From JAKFEW01 sp036675505 (GTDB taxonomy: Bacteria > Cyanobacteriota > Sericytochromatia > S15B-MN24 > JAQBPE01): a stretch of DNA of 64,000 nt. The stretch is taken from assembly GCA_036675505.1 (NCBI GenBank), contig JAKFEW010000110.1, positions 58,179-122,178 on the forward strand, given 5' to 3'. Shown here in pieces: positions 24,656 through 33,227 of the stretch. The notes beneath the pieces were generated by a model, which worked only from the letters and a program-made list of their open reading frames with translations, made no database searches and was not told the origin of the DNA. Numbering within the stretch: position 1 is the first letter of the stretch; each line of letters opens with the position of its first letter. A program made the translations under genes and the position numbers.

Positions 24656-24715
24656 CGAAGAAGCCTCCAGTAGCTCCATTCCCGGATTGGGAAGCCTTGA
24701 AATGAGACGAGCAGC

Positions 24716-25132
24716 CTATTTCCCGATTTCGATGGCCTTGCTCATCATGTTCTTGGCGGCGTTGGAGACGGTGATGTTGGCTTCGTACGTGCGGGAGGCT
24801 GCAATCATATCCACCATCTCGTTGATCACGTTGACGTTGGGCATGTTCACGAACCCCTGCGCGTCCGCGTGGGGGTGACCGGGGTTGTAGACCCGCGGAA
24901 AGTTGGAAGGATCCTTGACGACACCGGTCGCCTGGACGCCGGCGGGTTGCAAGCCACCGCCGAGCTCCTGGGACAGGATCTCGGAGAAGACCGGGATTTC
25001 GCGACGGTACGGACCTCCGTCCGGCCCCTGCGTGGTGTTCGCATTGGCCAGGTTGTTGGAGATGCGCTCGAGCCAGAACCGGTTCGCGGTCATGGCCGAC
25101 GACGAGATGTCCAGAACGTTCGCCAGGGTCAT
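24716..25132 (-). CDS. flgC: Proximal rod protein FlgC
   Basis: 138 residues, normal length. It carries the rod/hook signature LERISNNLANANTT near the N-terminus, a YRREIPVFSEIL segment, VYNPGHPHAD, and the C-terminal helix INEMVDMIAASRTYEANI typical of FlgC. AAGGAGGG precedes ATG 25132. It lies between flgB and fliE in the usual order. Confidence 0.95.
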   Translation of the reverse strand: MTLANVLDISSSAMTANRFWLERISNNLANANTTQGPDGGPYRREIPVFSEILSQELGGGLQPAGVQATGVVKDPSNFPRVYNPGHPHADAQGFVNMPNVNVINEMVDMIAASRTYEANITVSNAAKNMMSKAIEIGK

Positions 25133-25182
25133 GTGAACCCTCCTTTATTCCGCTCGCTTGGGCTACCTGGGCGTTTTCACGC

Positions 25183-25605
25183 TTACTTGGCCTGGGCGAG
25201 GGTCCTCAACAGTTGGAAGTCCTTGGCGATGACCCCGCTCAGCGCGTTGTATTTGACGGCGTTGTAGGCCATCGCGCTGATTTCGGTTTCCACGGACGTC
25301 CGGTTACCATCCAGGCGCTGAGGCCCGTCGGTTGACAGAGAGGTGACCGGCTTCCACGTTAACAGAGGGTCGTTATGTGAGGCTGTGATTTCGGCACCGT
25401 CGAAGGATGCGTTCGCGTACAGGCCTGCCAAAGGCTTCTGAGCGTCGTCGAGGGCGTCCAGCAGCGTCGACTCGAAGTTGGCCTCGCGCTTTACATAACT
25501 CGGCGTATTGATGTTCGCGATGTTGTTGGCGATCGCCTGGTGGCGCGCCGACAGGCCATCCAACGAGCGCTCGACGGCGGTCATCGTGAGGGAGGTGAGA
25601 TGCAT
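25183..25605 (-). CDS. flgB: Proximal rod protein FlgB
   Basis: 140 residues with the N-terminal signature RHQAIANNIANINTPSYVKR, a FEXXLLDAL-type stretch, the segment DGNRTSVETEISAMAYNAVK typical of FlgB, and a C-terminal helical end. GAGGAGA precedes ATG 25605. First of the flgB-flgC-fliE-fliF row. Confidence 0.95.
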   Translation of the reverse strand: MHLTSLTMTAVERSLDGLSARHQAIANNIANINTPSYVKREANFESTLLDALDDAQKPLAGLYANASFDGAEITASHNDPLLTWKPVTSLSTDGPQRLDGNRTSVETEISAMAYNAVKYNALSGVIAKDFQLLRTLAQAK

Positions 25606-25645
25606 AGTTGAACAGTCTCCTCTCGCTACCAGCTAGCGCCTGCGG

Positions 25646-26389
25646 CTACCAGCTAATAAAATCGTCGATCGACTTCTTCTTGCCGAGCTTGTGGCGCAGC
25701 TGCTCGAGCGCCCGTCGGTGGATGCGGCTGACCCAGCTTTCGGACAGGCCCAGCTTCTGGCCGATCTCCGAGAACGACATGTGGTGGAAGTAGTAGTAGC
25801 GCAACGTCGTGCGCTCCTGGATCGGGAGCTGCTCGATCGCGAGCCGCAGCGTCCCCTGCAATTCCTCGAGCTCCATCTCATGTTGAACGGTGTCGGACTT
25901 GCCGAGCTGCTTGAGGAGGTTGAAGTCTTCGCCGTCATCGCCGGAGCCCTGGGGCGCGTCGAGCGAGAGGATGTACGAGTAGGTGATCTGCGTGACCTTG
26001 CTCTGCAAGGCCACCGCATCGGACTGCAGCTCGTCGTTCTCGTCGCCCTCTTCGGTTTCGACGGGCTTCTGCTGCTGCTTGTTCGGGATCGTGGGCAGCT
26101 TGGGCAGGTTGTCGAGGATCGCGCCCTTGATGTAGTAGGTGGCGAAGGTCTCGAACTTGACGCCGCGCTCGGGATCGAAGCGATCGGATGCCGCCATCAG
26201 GCCCATCACGCCATCGGACACCAGGTCCTCGATGTCGTAGTGGCGAGGCAGCTTGGTGCTGATCCGCCGTGCGATGGCGCGCACCATCGGCAGATACTTC
26301 TTGATCTGCTCCTCGTCGAGCCCGCCGTTGCCCCGGGTCTTCTTGGCGGGAGCGGCGCCAGCTTCTGCCGCGGCCTTATTCAACGTCAC
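25646..26389 (-). CDS. fliA: FliA/WhiG-type flagellar sigma factor
   Basis: 247 residues from a GTG that overlaps the flgJ stop by four bases (GTGA). Region 2 holds YLPMVRAIARRI, DIEDLVSDGVMGLMAASDRF and FETFATYYIKGAILD. Region 4 holds LAIEQLPIQERTTLRYYYFH and the helix-turn-helix MSFSEIGQKLGLSESWVSRI. Region 1.1 is absent, as in sigma-28. A 40-residue acidic insert lies between regions 2 and 4. It probably directs late flagellar genes; I could not find convincing sigma-28 promoters in front of the two flagellins, so its targets are open. Confidence 0.85.
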   Translation of the reverse strand: MTLNKAAAEAGAAPAKKTRGNGGLDEEQIKKYLPMVRAIARRISTKLPRHYDIEDLVSDGVMGLMAASDRFDPERGVKFETFATYYIKGAILDNLPKLPTIPNKQQQKPVETEEGDENDELQSDAVALQSKVTQITYSYILSLDAPQGSGDDGEDFNLLKQLGKSDTVQHEMELEELQGTLRLAIEQLPIQERTTLRYYYFHHMSFSEIGQKLGLSESWVSRIHRRALEQLRHKLGKKKSIDDFISW

Positions 26390-26733
26390 TGGACAGCTCC
26401 CTTGGGCTCGACTTGATTCGCCATACGGCCGGAGAGCTGCCGGTAGAGCGCTTCCTTGAGTCCGTTGCCGCCCGCGGCGGCGTAGGCCTTGCCGACTTCC
26501 TGGTCCATCAGGTGCATGAACATGTTGGTGTCGCCACCGCCGAAGATGGACTCCTCATCCTCTTCGGTCTTCCCGGACTCCCGCATCTCGCGGAACATCT
26601 GGGAGTAAAGCACGGACGCGAATTCCGTGACCGCCTTCTTGAGCTCGGCCTCACGCACCTCCGCAGTCGGCTTCTGGTACGAGAAGCCGGCCTGGGGCAG
26701 ATGAAGGAACGAAGGTGGCTGAATGGGTTGCAT
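26386..26733 (-). CDS. flgJ: FlgJ-type rod-binding protein (short form)
   Basis: 115 residues corresponding only to the rod-capping domain of FlgJ: VTEFASVLYSQMFREMRES, an acidic GGGDTNMF loop and MDQEVGKAYAAAGGNGLKEAL. The peptidoglycan hydrolase half found in enterobacterial FlgJ is missing, as in many bacteria, so another enzyme must open the wall for the rod. It follows flgI by 76 bases and overlaps fliA. Confidence 0.8.
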   Translation of the reverse strand: MQPIQPPSFLHLPQAGFSYQKPTAEVREAELKKAVTEFASVLYSQMFREMRESGKTEEDEESIFGGGDTNMFMHLMDQEVGKAYAAAGGNGLKEALYRQLSGRMANQVEPKGAVQ

Positions 26734-26809
26734 GCGCGCTCCTACCCTATTTCTACCCTAAGCGCCCGCGGCTCGAACGGCACACCGCTGGCTACGGCCT
26801 TGCGCCCGA

Positions 26810-27943
26810 TCAAATGATCTCCAGATGCGCGTTCAGGGCGCCGGCGGCTTTGATGTTCTGGACGATCGAGATCATCTCGCGAGGCTTCACGCCCAGGCGG
26901 TTGAGGGCGTTGATGAGCGCGCCGAGCGTGGTGCCGGACTGGAAGACCACGGTCTTGGCATCTTCCTCGTTGATCGTGATGCTCGAATCCTGGGTCACGA
27001 CCGTCTGCCCGTTCGAGAAGGGCGCGGGCTGCGAGACGTTGTTGCGCGTCTCGACCTTCACGATCACCGAGCCGTGGGAGATGGCGACGGAGTCGATGCG
27101 GGTGTTCGCGCCGAGGATCACGGTGCCCGTGCGCTCTTCGATCACGACCTTGGCGACGTGGTCGGGGCGCACGGTGAGCTGCTCGATGCGGGCGATCAGC
27201 TCGGGGATGCGGTCGCGGTAGACGCTGGTGACGTAGCAGCGCACGGTGCCGGCGTCGAGCGCCGAAGCGACGGCGAGCGCGCTCTTGTTGATGGAGTCCG
27301 CCATGCGGGCGGCCGTGGCGTAATCCGGGTTCAGGAGGTTGATGTACATGTAGCCTGTGTTGTCGACGACGGTCACGGGGACCTCGCGCTCCACGATGCC
27401 GCCGTTGGGTACGCGGCCGACCACGACGTTGTTCTTGGTGGTCTGCGAGCCGGAGGCCGTCGAGGTGAAGCCGCCGGTCGAGATCGCGCCCTGGGCCACG
27501 ACGTAGGTGCGGCCATCGGCGGCCTTGAGCGGGACTTGCAAGAGCACGCCGTTGGTGATCGACTTCGCGTCGCCGATGCTCGCGACGGTGACGTCGACCG
27601 TCTGGCCCGGCTTCAGGAACGGCGGCAGCTGCGCCGTGACCGTGCAGAGCGCGACGTTGCGGGTCTGGAGCGAGTTCTGCAGCTCGTTCGGCGGCATGTT
27701 GTTGAGCCGCTGGATCATATTCTCGATGGCGCGGTTGGTGATGCGCATCTGCTGGCTGTCGCCCGTGCCCTGCAGGCCCACCACGAGGCCGAGGCCGGAG
27801 ATCTGGTTGAGGCGGGCGCCCTGGACGGTCGAGACGTCCTTGATGCGGACGTCGTAGCCCTGCGAAATGATCTGCGCCGCCACAGGGGCGGCAGGCGCGA
27901 AGGCCAGGGCGGCTGTGAGAAGCAGGGACGGGAGGAAGCGCAT
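26810..27943 (-). CDS. flgI: Flagellar P-ring protein FlgI
   Basis: 377 residues from ATG 27943, with a signal peptide (FLPSLLLTAALAFAPAAPVAA) and conserved FlgI blocks: IKDVSTVQGARLNQISGLGL, VVGLQGTGDSQ, SIGDAKSITNGVLLQVPLKA, GRVPNGGIVEREVP and a C-terminal LGALINALNRLGVKPREMIS. It forms the P ring around the rod in the peptidoglycan layer. It starts 5 bases after flgH. Presence of both rings shows a two-membrane envelope. Confidence 0.96.
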   Translation of the reverse strand: MRFLPSLLLTAALAFAPAAPVAAQIISQGYDVRIKDVSTVQGARLNQISGLGLVVGLQGTGDSQQMRITNRAIENMIQRLNNMPPNELQNSLQTRNVALCTVTAQLPPFLKPGQTVDVTVASIGDAKSITNGVLLQVPLKAADGRTYVVAQGAISTGGFTSTASGSQTTKNNVVVGRVPNGGIVEREVPVTVVDNTGYMYINLLNPDYATAARMADSINKSALAVASALDAGTVRCYVTSVYRDRIPELIARIEQLTVRPDHVAKVVIEERTGTVILGANTRIDSVAISHGSVIVKVETRNNVSQPAPFSNGQTVVTQDSSITINEEDAKTVVFQSGTTLGALINALNRLGVKPREMISIVQNIKAAGALNAHLEII

Positions 27944-27948
27944 TCGGA

Positions 27949-28539
27949 TCACCACAGCCAATTGAATACACGCGTGAGCAGGCCAGGCGTGGCCTTCGCG
28001 GTCGCAGGACCGCTGCCCTTCACGTCGATGCTGGCGTCCGCCACGCGGGAGCTGTCGATGCGGTTGTCGGGCGAGATGTCCATCGGGCGGACGATGCCGC
28101 GGATGGTGATGTCGGTTTCCTCGTCGTTGACCCGCACGTGCTTCACGCCGACGATGCGCAGCGTGCCGTTGGGCAGGACTTCCTCGATGCGGGCGGTCAC
28201 GTCCATCTGCAACCGGCCGTTGCGGCTGGTCAGGCCCTCGCCCTGGAACTCGTCGCGGCCGCGGATCTCGGTGGAGTTCTTCACGATGCCCGGGATCAGC
28301 GTGCCGAAGTCCCACTCGCCGCGGATGCGGGCGTCCTTGCGGCGATTCGTCAGGGCGCTGGACTCGGCCACCGTGCGCTCCGTGACGATGATGGTGATCA
28401 GGTTGCCCACGCCGAGGTAGGGCCGGTTGAAGCTGGTCAGGTTCTCGTTCGGGCCTTCGGCGTAGATCGAATCGGCCAGCGCGGGCGTCGCGGTGGCGAC
28501 GGCAGCGAGGATGACGGCGCTGAGGAGACTGAGACGCAT
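27949..28539 (-). CDS. flgH: Flagellar L-ring protein FlgH without lipobox
   Basis: 196 residues with FlgH motifs: VGNLITIIVTERTVAESSAL, RGRDEFQGEG, LQMDVTARIEEVLPNGTLRI, and GIVRPMDISPDNRIDSSRVA near the end. FlgH builds the outer-membrane L ring and is normally a lipoprotein, but this signal peptide ends in ATATPALADS with no cysteine anywhere near, so it should be cut by ordinary signal peptidase and not lipid-anchored. Gene order flgA-flgH-flgI is tight (3 and 5 bases apart). Confidence 0.94.
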   Translation of the reverse strand: MRLSLLSAVILAAVATATPALADSIYAEGPNENLTSFNRPYLGVGNLITIIVTERTVAESSALTNRRKDARIRGEWDFGTLIPGIVKNSTEIRGRDEFQGEGLTSRNGRLQMDVTARIEEVLPNGTLRIVGVKHVRVNDEETDITIRGIVRPMDISPDNRIDSSRVADASIDVKGSGPATAKATPGLLTRVFNWLW

Positions 28540-28542
28540 CGG

Positions 28543-29262
28543 TTAATCCTCCATCCGAATTTCGACCCGGTTGGGCCCGACGACGCGGGCGACGTATTCC
28601 TGCTTCGACTCGAGGTTCACGACTTTGACGAGCTGGCCCTTCGCACCGCCGGAGCGGGCCTGGCCCTTCGTGAGGATGGTGAGGCCGCCCGAGACCAGGA
28701 CGACCGAGACCTCGTCACCCGCCTTCACCAGCGGCGGGATCCGGAACATCATGGCGGTGAGCACGGTGCCCGGCGGGATTTCGCGCGTCGCCTCGGAGCC
28801 GACGATTTGCTCGATCCCATTGAGCGGCGACTGCGCCATCGGGCCGAGCGCCTGCCGGGCGAGCCCGACCTCACGCTCCGACGGGTAGGTGCCCCGGGCG
28901 ATGTGTGTCTTGCTGACGAGCACCGTCTGGTAGACCCGGACTTCGAGCCGCGGGAAGATCGTCCGGTACTTCTGGCCGTTGACCAGAATCAAGACCGGGA
29001 CTGAACCCCTGCCCCCGAGCCTGGCGGTCTGGGCGATCTGGAGCGACACCCGGCCTTCCGGAAGGGTGGGCACCAGGCTGCTCAGCTTCATGTCCTGCCA
29101 CTCCACCTCCACGTCCTTCTTGGGGACCTGGAGCCGAACCACCGCTTCGCTCCGCACGAGGTCGACGATGTCCTGCTCGCGCAGGTTGGCAGCCGCATGC
29201 GCGGGGAGCGCGAACGCCATGATCACTATACCCAAAAATGCCTGAAAGATACGCCAGGTCAA
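28543..29262 (-). CDS. flgA: P-ring assembly chaperone FlgA
   Basis: About 239 residues from TTG 29262, which has AGAGGT upstream and places the signal peptide (RIFQAFLGIVIMAFALPAHA) at the N-terminus; an in-frame ATG at 29316 would add 18 mostly polar residues. The C-terminal half has the SAF-type fold of FlgA (IPPGTVLTAMMFRIPPLVKA, GDEVSVVLVSGGLTILTKG, YVARVVGPNRVEI). It escorts FlgI in the periplasm during P-ring assembly. Start codon uncertain. Confidence 0.85.
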   Translation of the reverse strand: MTWRIFQAFLGIVIMAFALPAHAAANLREQDIVDLVRSEAVVRLQVPKKDVEVEWQDMKLSSLVPTLPEGRVSLQIAQTARLGGRGSVPVLILVNGQKYRTIFPRLEVRVYQTVLVSKTHIARGTYPSEREVGLARQALGPMAQSPLNGIEQIVGSEATREIPPGTVLTAMMFRIPPLVKAGDEVSVVLVSGGLTILTKGQARSGGAKGQLVKVVNLESKQEYVARVVGPNRVEIRMED

Positions 29263-29527
29263 GCTTAAACCTCTGTCGGGGTGGTCGTCGGTGAGGTCGG
29301 TTACGCTGAGGAACATAATACGTCTCGCCGGCGGGCCTTATCTCTCTCATGCCTCGCGCACCGGCGCAAGAAACGGAACAACCTGGCCCTAACTGGCCCT
29401 TCAGGGCCTGGCGGCCGCTTCCAGGCGCCCCACCCACCCACCCCATGTGAAAACGACTGGTGCATGCATCGGCGCGAGAACGCCGTTGCTTGACCAGTCG
29501 ACCAAGGATTACCCGACAAGTTGGAGA

Positions 29528-30319
29528 TTAGCGGCTCAGCTGGTTCGCCGTTTCCATCATCTTGTCCGAGACCTGGATGGCCTTGGATGCCGTGTCGTAG
29601 GACTTCTGGGTGGCGATCATCGTGACCATTTCGGTGACGATGTCGACGTTCGAAGTCTCGAGCATGCCCTGCTTCAGCAGGCCACGGCCTTCGAGGGCCG
29701 GGCGGCCCACGGTGGCTTCGCCCGACGCCGGGGTCTGCTTGAGCAAGTTGTTGCCGACGGCGGCGAGGCCGGCCGGGTTCGGGAAGCGGGCGATCTGGAT
29801 GACGCCGACTTCTTCCTGCTCCGCGGACAGCGGCCGGCGGACCAGCACCAGGCCGTCCTCGCGGATGTGGATGTCCGTCGCGTCAGCCGGGATCTGGATT
29901 TCCGGGTTGAGCAGCAGGCCGGTCGAGGTCACGATGCGGCGGTTGGCATCGAGCTTGAACGAGCCGTCGCGGGAGTAGGCCAGCGTGCCGTCGCGCTCCT
30001 GGACGATGAAGAAGTCGTTCACGAGGCCGATCGCGTTGGTCGAGTTGTCGATCGCCATGTGCAGCGGGTTGTTGGTGACCTGGAAGGAGCCGTGCGAGTA
30101 CAGCTTCGTCGAGGCGATCGGGCGCACGCCTCGACCGACCTGGTAGCCGGCGTATTCGAGGCCGGGCTGGTTCAGGGTCTGGTACACCAGATCCTGGAAG
30201 TCGACCATCGACTTCTTGAAGCCGGTGGTGTTGACGTTGGCCAGGTTGTTGGCGATGGTGTCGATGCGCATCTGCTGCGCCTGCATGCCGGTCGCCGCCG
30301 TCCAAATGCCGTGGATCAT
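29528..30319 (-). CDS. flgG: Distal rod protein FlgG
   Basis: 263 residues, normal for FlgG. Signature at the N-terminus: RIDTIANNLANVNTTGFKKS. Central stretch GSFQVTNNPLHMAID, and the C-terminal SNVDIVTEMVTMIATQKSYD with IQVSDKMMETANQL. AAGGAGGAT precedes ATG 30319. The product builds the distal rod. Upstream by 31 bases is the related flgF gene. The 265 bases between flgG and flgA hold only a short GGCCC/GGGCC hairpin near 29395-29408. Confidence 0.94.
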   Translation of the reverse strand: MIHGIWTAATGMQAQQMRIDTIANNLANVNTTGFKKSMVDFQDLVYQTLNQPGLEYAGYQVGRGVRPIASTKLYSHGSFQVTNNPLHMAIDNSTNAIGLVNDFFIVQERDGTLAYSRDGSFKLDANRRIVTSTGLLLNPEIQIPADATDIHIREDGLVLVRRPLSAEQEEVGVIQIARFPNPAGLAAVGNNLLKQTPASGEATVGRPALEGRGLLKQGMLETSNVDIVTEMVTMIATQKSYDTASKAIQVSDKMMETANQLSR

Positions 30320-30350
30320 GACTATCCTCCTTGGTGGTGGAAACCGACGT

Positions 30351-31085
30351 CTACTGCACGCGGCCCAGGTCGTTGACGGTCTTGTTGAGTAGGTTGTCCT
30401 GGGTGGTGATGGCCTTCTGGCCGAATGTGAAAGCCTTGTTGAGGGTGATCATATTGACCATCTCGTTGATCACGTTGACGTTCGCGCCTTCCAGGTAGCC
30501 CTGTTCGACCGTGTAGTTGCCGGTCATGGCTGGCACCTGGGCGTTGCTGACCGGGAAGGTCTGCGCGTTGGCGTTCTCGTTGCCGACGACCTTGAGGCGC
30601 GCGACCTCCGCCGAGCCCGACATCACGACGCCATCCGGGCGGATGCGGAGGGTCTCGGTGGCGATCGCCGCCAGCTGGATCGGCTGGTTGTCGGCGCCGA
30701 GCACGCGGTGGCCTTCCTGGCTCGCCAGGTAGCCCTGGGCGTCCAGGCGGAAGTCGCCGTTGCGGGTCACCACCACCTGATTATCGGGGGACTGGGTCTG
30801 GAAGTATCCTTCGCCGGAGATCGCGAGGTGCAGCGGGTTGTTCGTGCGCGAGAGCGGGCCCTGGCTCTCCCAGCGGGCCTTGCCGCCCTCCTGGATGCCC
30901 ATGCCGACGCGGTTGAACGGGGTGGGGCCCGAGAATTGCGTCACCAGGTCGCCGAAGGTCTGCGAAACCAGCTGCTGGCGCTTGTAGCCCGTCGTGTTGA
31001 CGTTGGCCAGGTTCGAAGTGACCTCGTTCAACTGATTCATCTGGAAGTTCATCCCGCTCGCGGCGATGTACATGCCTTTCATCAT
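30351..31085 (-). CDS. flgF: Rod protein FlgF (FlgG-like)
   Basis: 244 residues of the flagellar rod/hook family: LNEVTSNLANVNTTGYKRQQ, GPLSRTNNPLHLAISGEGYF, TRNGDFRLDAQGYLAS and the C-terminal ANVNVINEMVNMITLNKAFT. Its length and its position next to flgG indicate FlgF, though the family members are hard to separate by sequence alone. GAGGT lies 9 bases before ATG 31085. Confidence 0.88.
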   Translation of the reverse strand: MMKGMYIAASGMNFQMNQLNEVTSNLANVNTTGYKRQQLVSQTFGDLVTQFSGPTPFNRVGMGIQEGGKARWESQGPLSRTNNPLHLAISGEGYFQTQSPDNQVVVTRNGDFRLDAQGYLASQEGHRVLGADNQPIQLAAIATETLRIRPDGVVMSGSAEVARLKVVGNENANAQTFPVSNAQVPAMTGNYTVEQGYLEGANVNVINEMVNMITLNKAFTFGQKAITTQDNLLNKTVNDLGRVQ

Positions 31086-31152
31086 TGGGCGTGCACCTCA
31101 GTCAATCGGGCTGCCGTTAGAGCCGCAGGCGCCTTCATCATTTCTCTGTCCC

Positions 31153-31554
31153 TCACTTCTTCGGCCTGCGGCCCTGGTTTTCGAATTGCTGGTCCAACCC
31201 GTAGATGAAGCCTAGAACCTCGTCCACGGCCTTGTAGAGCTGCGGCGGGATCGGGCCGTCCGTTTCGGCGATCAACCCGACGTTCGCGGGCACCGGCGCC
31301 GCGGCCTGCGGCACGAGGAAGTTGAACTCGCCGGGGGGGCTATTGGGATCAAGTCGGATCGGAAAGGCCCCGTCTTGAGCGGGCGAGGGATCTGGGATCT
31401 GCGGCAGCGGGCGCAGCGAGCTGGTCGGCGAGCGGCTGGGGCCCGGCGCGGGCGGGCGGCTGGGCCGGGCGCCCGTGGGCCGGGGCGGCCGGGGCGCGTG
31501 GGGGTCCAGCCGGCGGATGCGGTCGTTGGGGTTGTTCGGGTCGCGGGGATCCAT
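31153..31554 (-). CDS. Proline-rich hypothetical protein in the flagellar region
   Basis: 133 residues. The first 60 are Pro/Arg/Ser-rich and probably disordered; the last 60 (FNFLVPQAAAPVPANVGLIA, then LYKAVDEVLGFIYGLDQQFE) could form one or two helices. No signal peptide or known domain is seen. It starts 9 bases after the next upstream gene on the same strand, so they are likely co-transcribed. Not recognised; its place next to rod genes suggests a flagellar accessory role. Confidence 0.6.
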   Translation of the reverse strand: MDPRDPNNPNDRIRRLDPHAPRPPRPTGARPSRPPAPGPSRSPTSSLRPLPQIPDPSPAQDGAFPIRLDPNSPPGEFNFLVPQAAAPVPANVGLIAETDGPIPPQLYKAVDEVLGFIYGLDQQFENQGRRPKK

Positions 31555-31563
31555 CGGTCGCTC

Positions 31564-32676
31564 CTACAGGATCCCCTGGGCGCGGGACAGCTTCTTGAGG
31601 TCGCGCCGCTTGGGCAGCAGCGCGCTCACGGCGCGGGCGTTGCCGACGTCCTGGCAGCCCAGGAGGTCGACGTTGTACGGGCACGCCGTCAGGCGCTGGC
31701 GCAGCAGCACCAGGCGGGCGTCGACGACCTTCTTGATCTTCTCGTCGATCACCTCGAACTTGCCGGACAGGTGGTCGCGCACATAGGTGATGTCGACCGT
31801 CACGCGGCCCATGTTCTTCGTCTCGACGGCCAGGGTGACGCGCATGAAAGGCGCCGCGCCCTCGGAGCCGCCACCTTCGCTCTGCACGAGCAACTCGGCC
31901 GGCATCGGCTGGGCGTCGCGCCACACGAAGAAGGACAGGTACTGCGCGGGGTTGGACTGGTCGGCGAGCAGCCGGTGGGCATCGAACAGGTCGCGCAGGC
32001 GGCCGAGCTCCAACAGCGTGTCGTCCGAGAGGCCTTTGGTATCGAGCTTGAGCAACTCGTCGCCCAGGCCGGCGAGCACCTTCTGGAAGTCGCCGAGCTG
32101 GCCGACGATGTCCTTGTCCAGGTGGCCGAGCTGCCAGAACGCGTTGAGCTTCTTGCCGAGGCCGTTCAACTTGCCACTGCCATCGGCCTTCACGGCCATC
32201 GTCAGGCGGGCGAGCAGGTGGCTGAGCGGGCCGCCGGCGAGCAGCTGGACCATCGCCTGCAGGTTCTGGCCGTTGATCGCGAGGCCCTGGGCCTGCAGCG
32301 CGACGAGCCCCTCGAGCTTCTGGGCGTCGCCGGCGCCGTACTGGCTCCACATGTGGGCCATGTTGCCGATCAGCTCCGCGTCGAGGCCCTGGCCGTAGCG
32401 CAGCAGCTGCTGGGCCACGCGCAGGTTGCCGAGCGTCGGCGAGACGCCCATGCTGGCGAGCCGGGCCATGATCGACGCGTCGGTGTGGAAGCCGAAGAAC
32501 TTGACGGCGTTCCTGGCGACCTTCTGGGCGTCGGCCTCGGGGCTGCCGATGCGGACAGGGCCGACCGGCCCGCCGACGCCCGTGCTGTCGAGCCCGGCGC
32601 GACGGGGCGGAACGCCACCGCCCGGGACCTTGCCACCCGGTCCCGGAATCGAATTGTTTCCCGGGATTTCCGCCAT
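31564..32676 (-). CDS. Hypothetical protein with a FliK-like C-terminal pattern
   Basis: 370 residues. The first 40 are Gly/Pro-rich; residues 50-240 are helical with many Leu/Gly repeats; residues about 270-340 (FMRVTLAVETKNMGRVTVDI, KIKKVVDARLVLLRQRL) follow the strand-helix pattern of the FliK C-terminal domain (Flg_hook). With a FliK-like gene already at 5597, this may be a second hook-length or secretion-control protein, or an unrelated flagellar gene. No signal peptide. It precedes the Pro-rich gene in the same unit. Confidence 0.55.
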   Translation of the reverse strand: MAEIPGNNSIPGPGGKVPGGGVPPRRAGLDSTGVGGPVGPVRIGSPEADAQKVARNAVKFFGFHTDASIMARLASMGVSPTLGNLRVAQQLLRYGQGLDAELIGNMAHMWSQYGAGDAQKLEGLVALQAQGLAINGQNLQAMVQLLAGGPLSHLLARLTMAVKADGSGKLNGLGKKLNAFWQLGHLDKDIVGQLGDFQKVLAGLGDELLKLDTKGLSDDTLLELGRLRDLFDAHRLLADQSNPAQYLSFFVWRDAQPMPAELLVQSEGGGSEGAAPFMRVTLAVETKNMGRVTVDITYVRDHLSGKFEVIDEKIKKVVDARLVLLRQRLTACPYNVDLLGCQDVGNARAVSALLPKRRDLKKLSRAQGIL

Positions 32677-32818
32677 CGATGACCCCCGCGAGCGCGCCTA
32701 CCTGGGTCTTATGTACCCGTCGGCACGGGGCGGGAAACGCCGCACCCCGCGCCGATTATGTCACACAGGCGGCCGGGGGTTCTGTGGGCAGGCTCACGAT
32801 CGACGCCGGGACGGTTCG

Positions 32819-33112
32819 TCAGCCGACCCGACGTGGCCCGCGCGTGCCCGTGCCGCCACCGCCCGAGCCGTAATTCCCGCTGTTCGCCTCGAGCACCGGC
32901 TCCGGCACGTCGATCGCGTCGAGGTCGGGAACGCTGGCCCCGCCGCCCAGCGGATCGCTCACGGTAGGGGCGCCACCACCGGTGGGTTCGGCGGGCTTCG
33001 CGGCCGCCTTGTCGGCCGCGGCGGCCAGGAGCGTCGCGGCGGCCGTGGCCGCCGCAGGTGCGAGGCGGGCCAGGGGGGCCGCCTGGCCGGAACCGTTGAT
33101 GCTCAACGCCAT
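32819..33112 (-). CDS. Small Ala/Gly-rich hypothetical protein
   Basis: 97 residues from ATG 33112, which has AGAGGA 8 bases upstream; the frame remains open further upstream but without a good start. The N-terminal 45 residues are an Ala-rich amphipathic stretch, followed by Pro/Gly-rich sequence ending in GSGGGGTGTRGPRR. No family is recognised. Codon use and the ribosome binding site suggest it is real. Confidence 0.5.
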   Translation of the reverse strand: MALSINGSGQAAPLARLAPAAATAAATLLAAAADKAAAKPAEPTGGGAPTVSDPLGGGASVPDLDAIDVPEPVLEANSGNYGSGGGGTGTRGPRRVG

Positions 33113-33227
33113 GGTGATGTCCTCTCGTGGTTCAGCCGGACGCGATGCGTGCGCCACGGAGGTTATGGGCGGTGGCCGGCCTGGCCGTTCGCGATTTAAT
33201 AGACAATTAATGGAGATCTGGGGAGTC

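Noticed and set aside
32751..32758. GCCGATTA resembling a sigma-28 -10 element
   Set aside because: It points along the plus strand, away from the flagellar genes, and lacks TAAA at the right distance.
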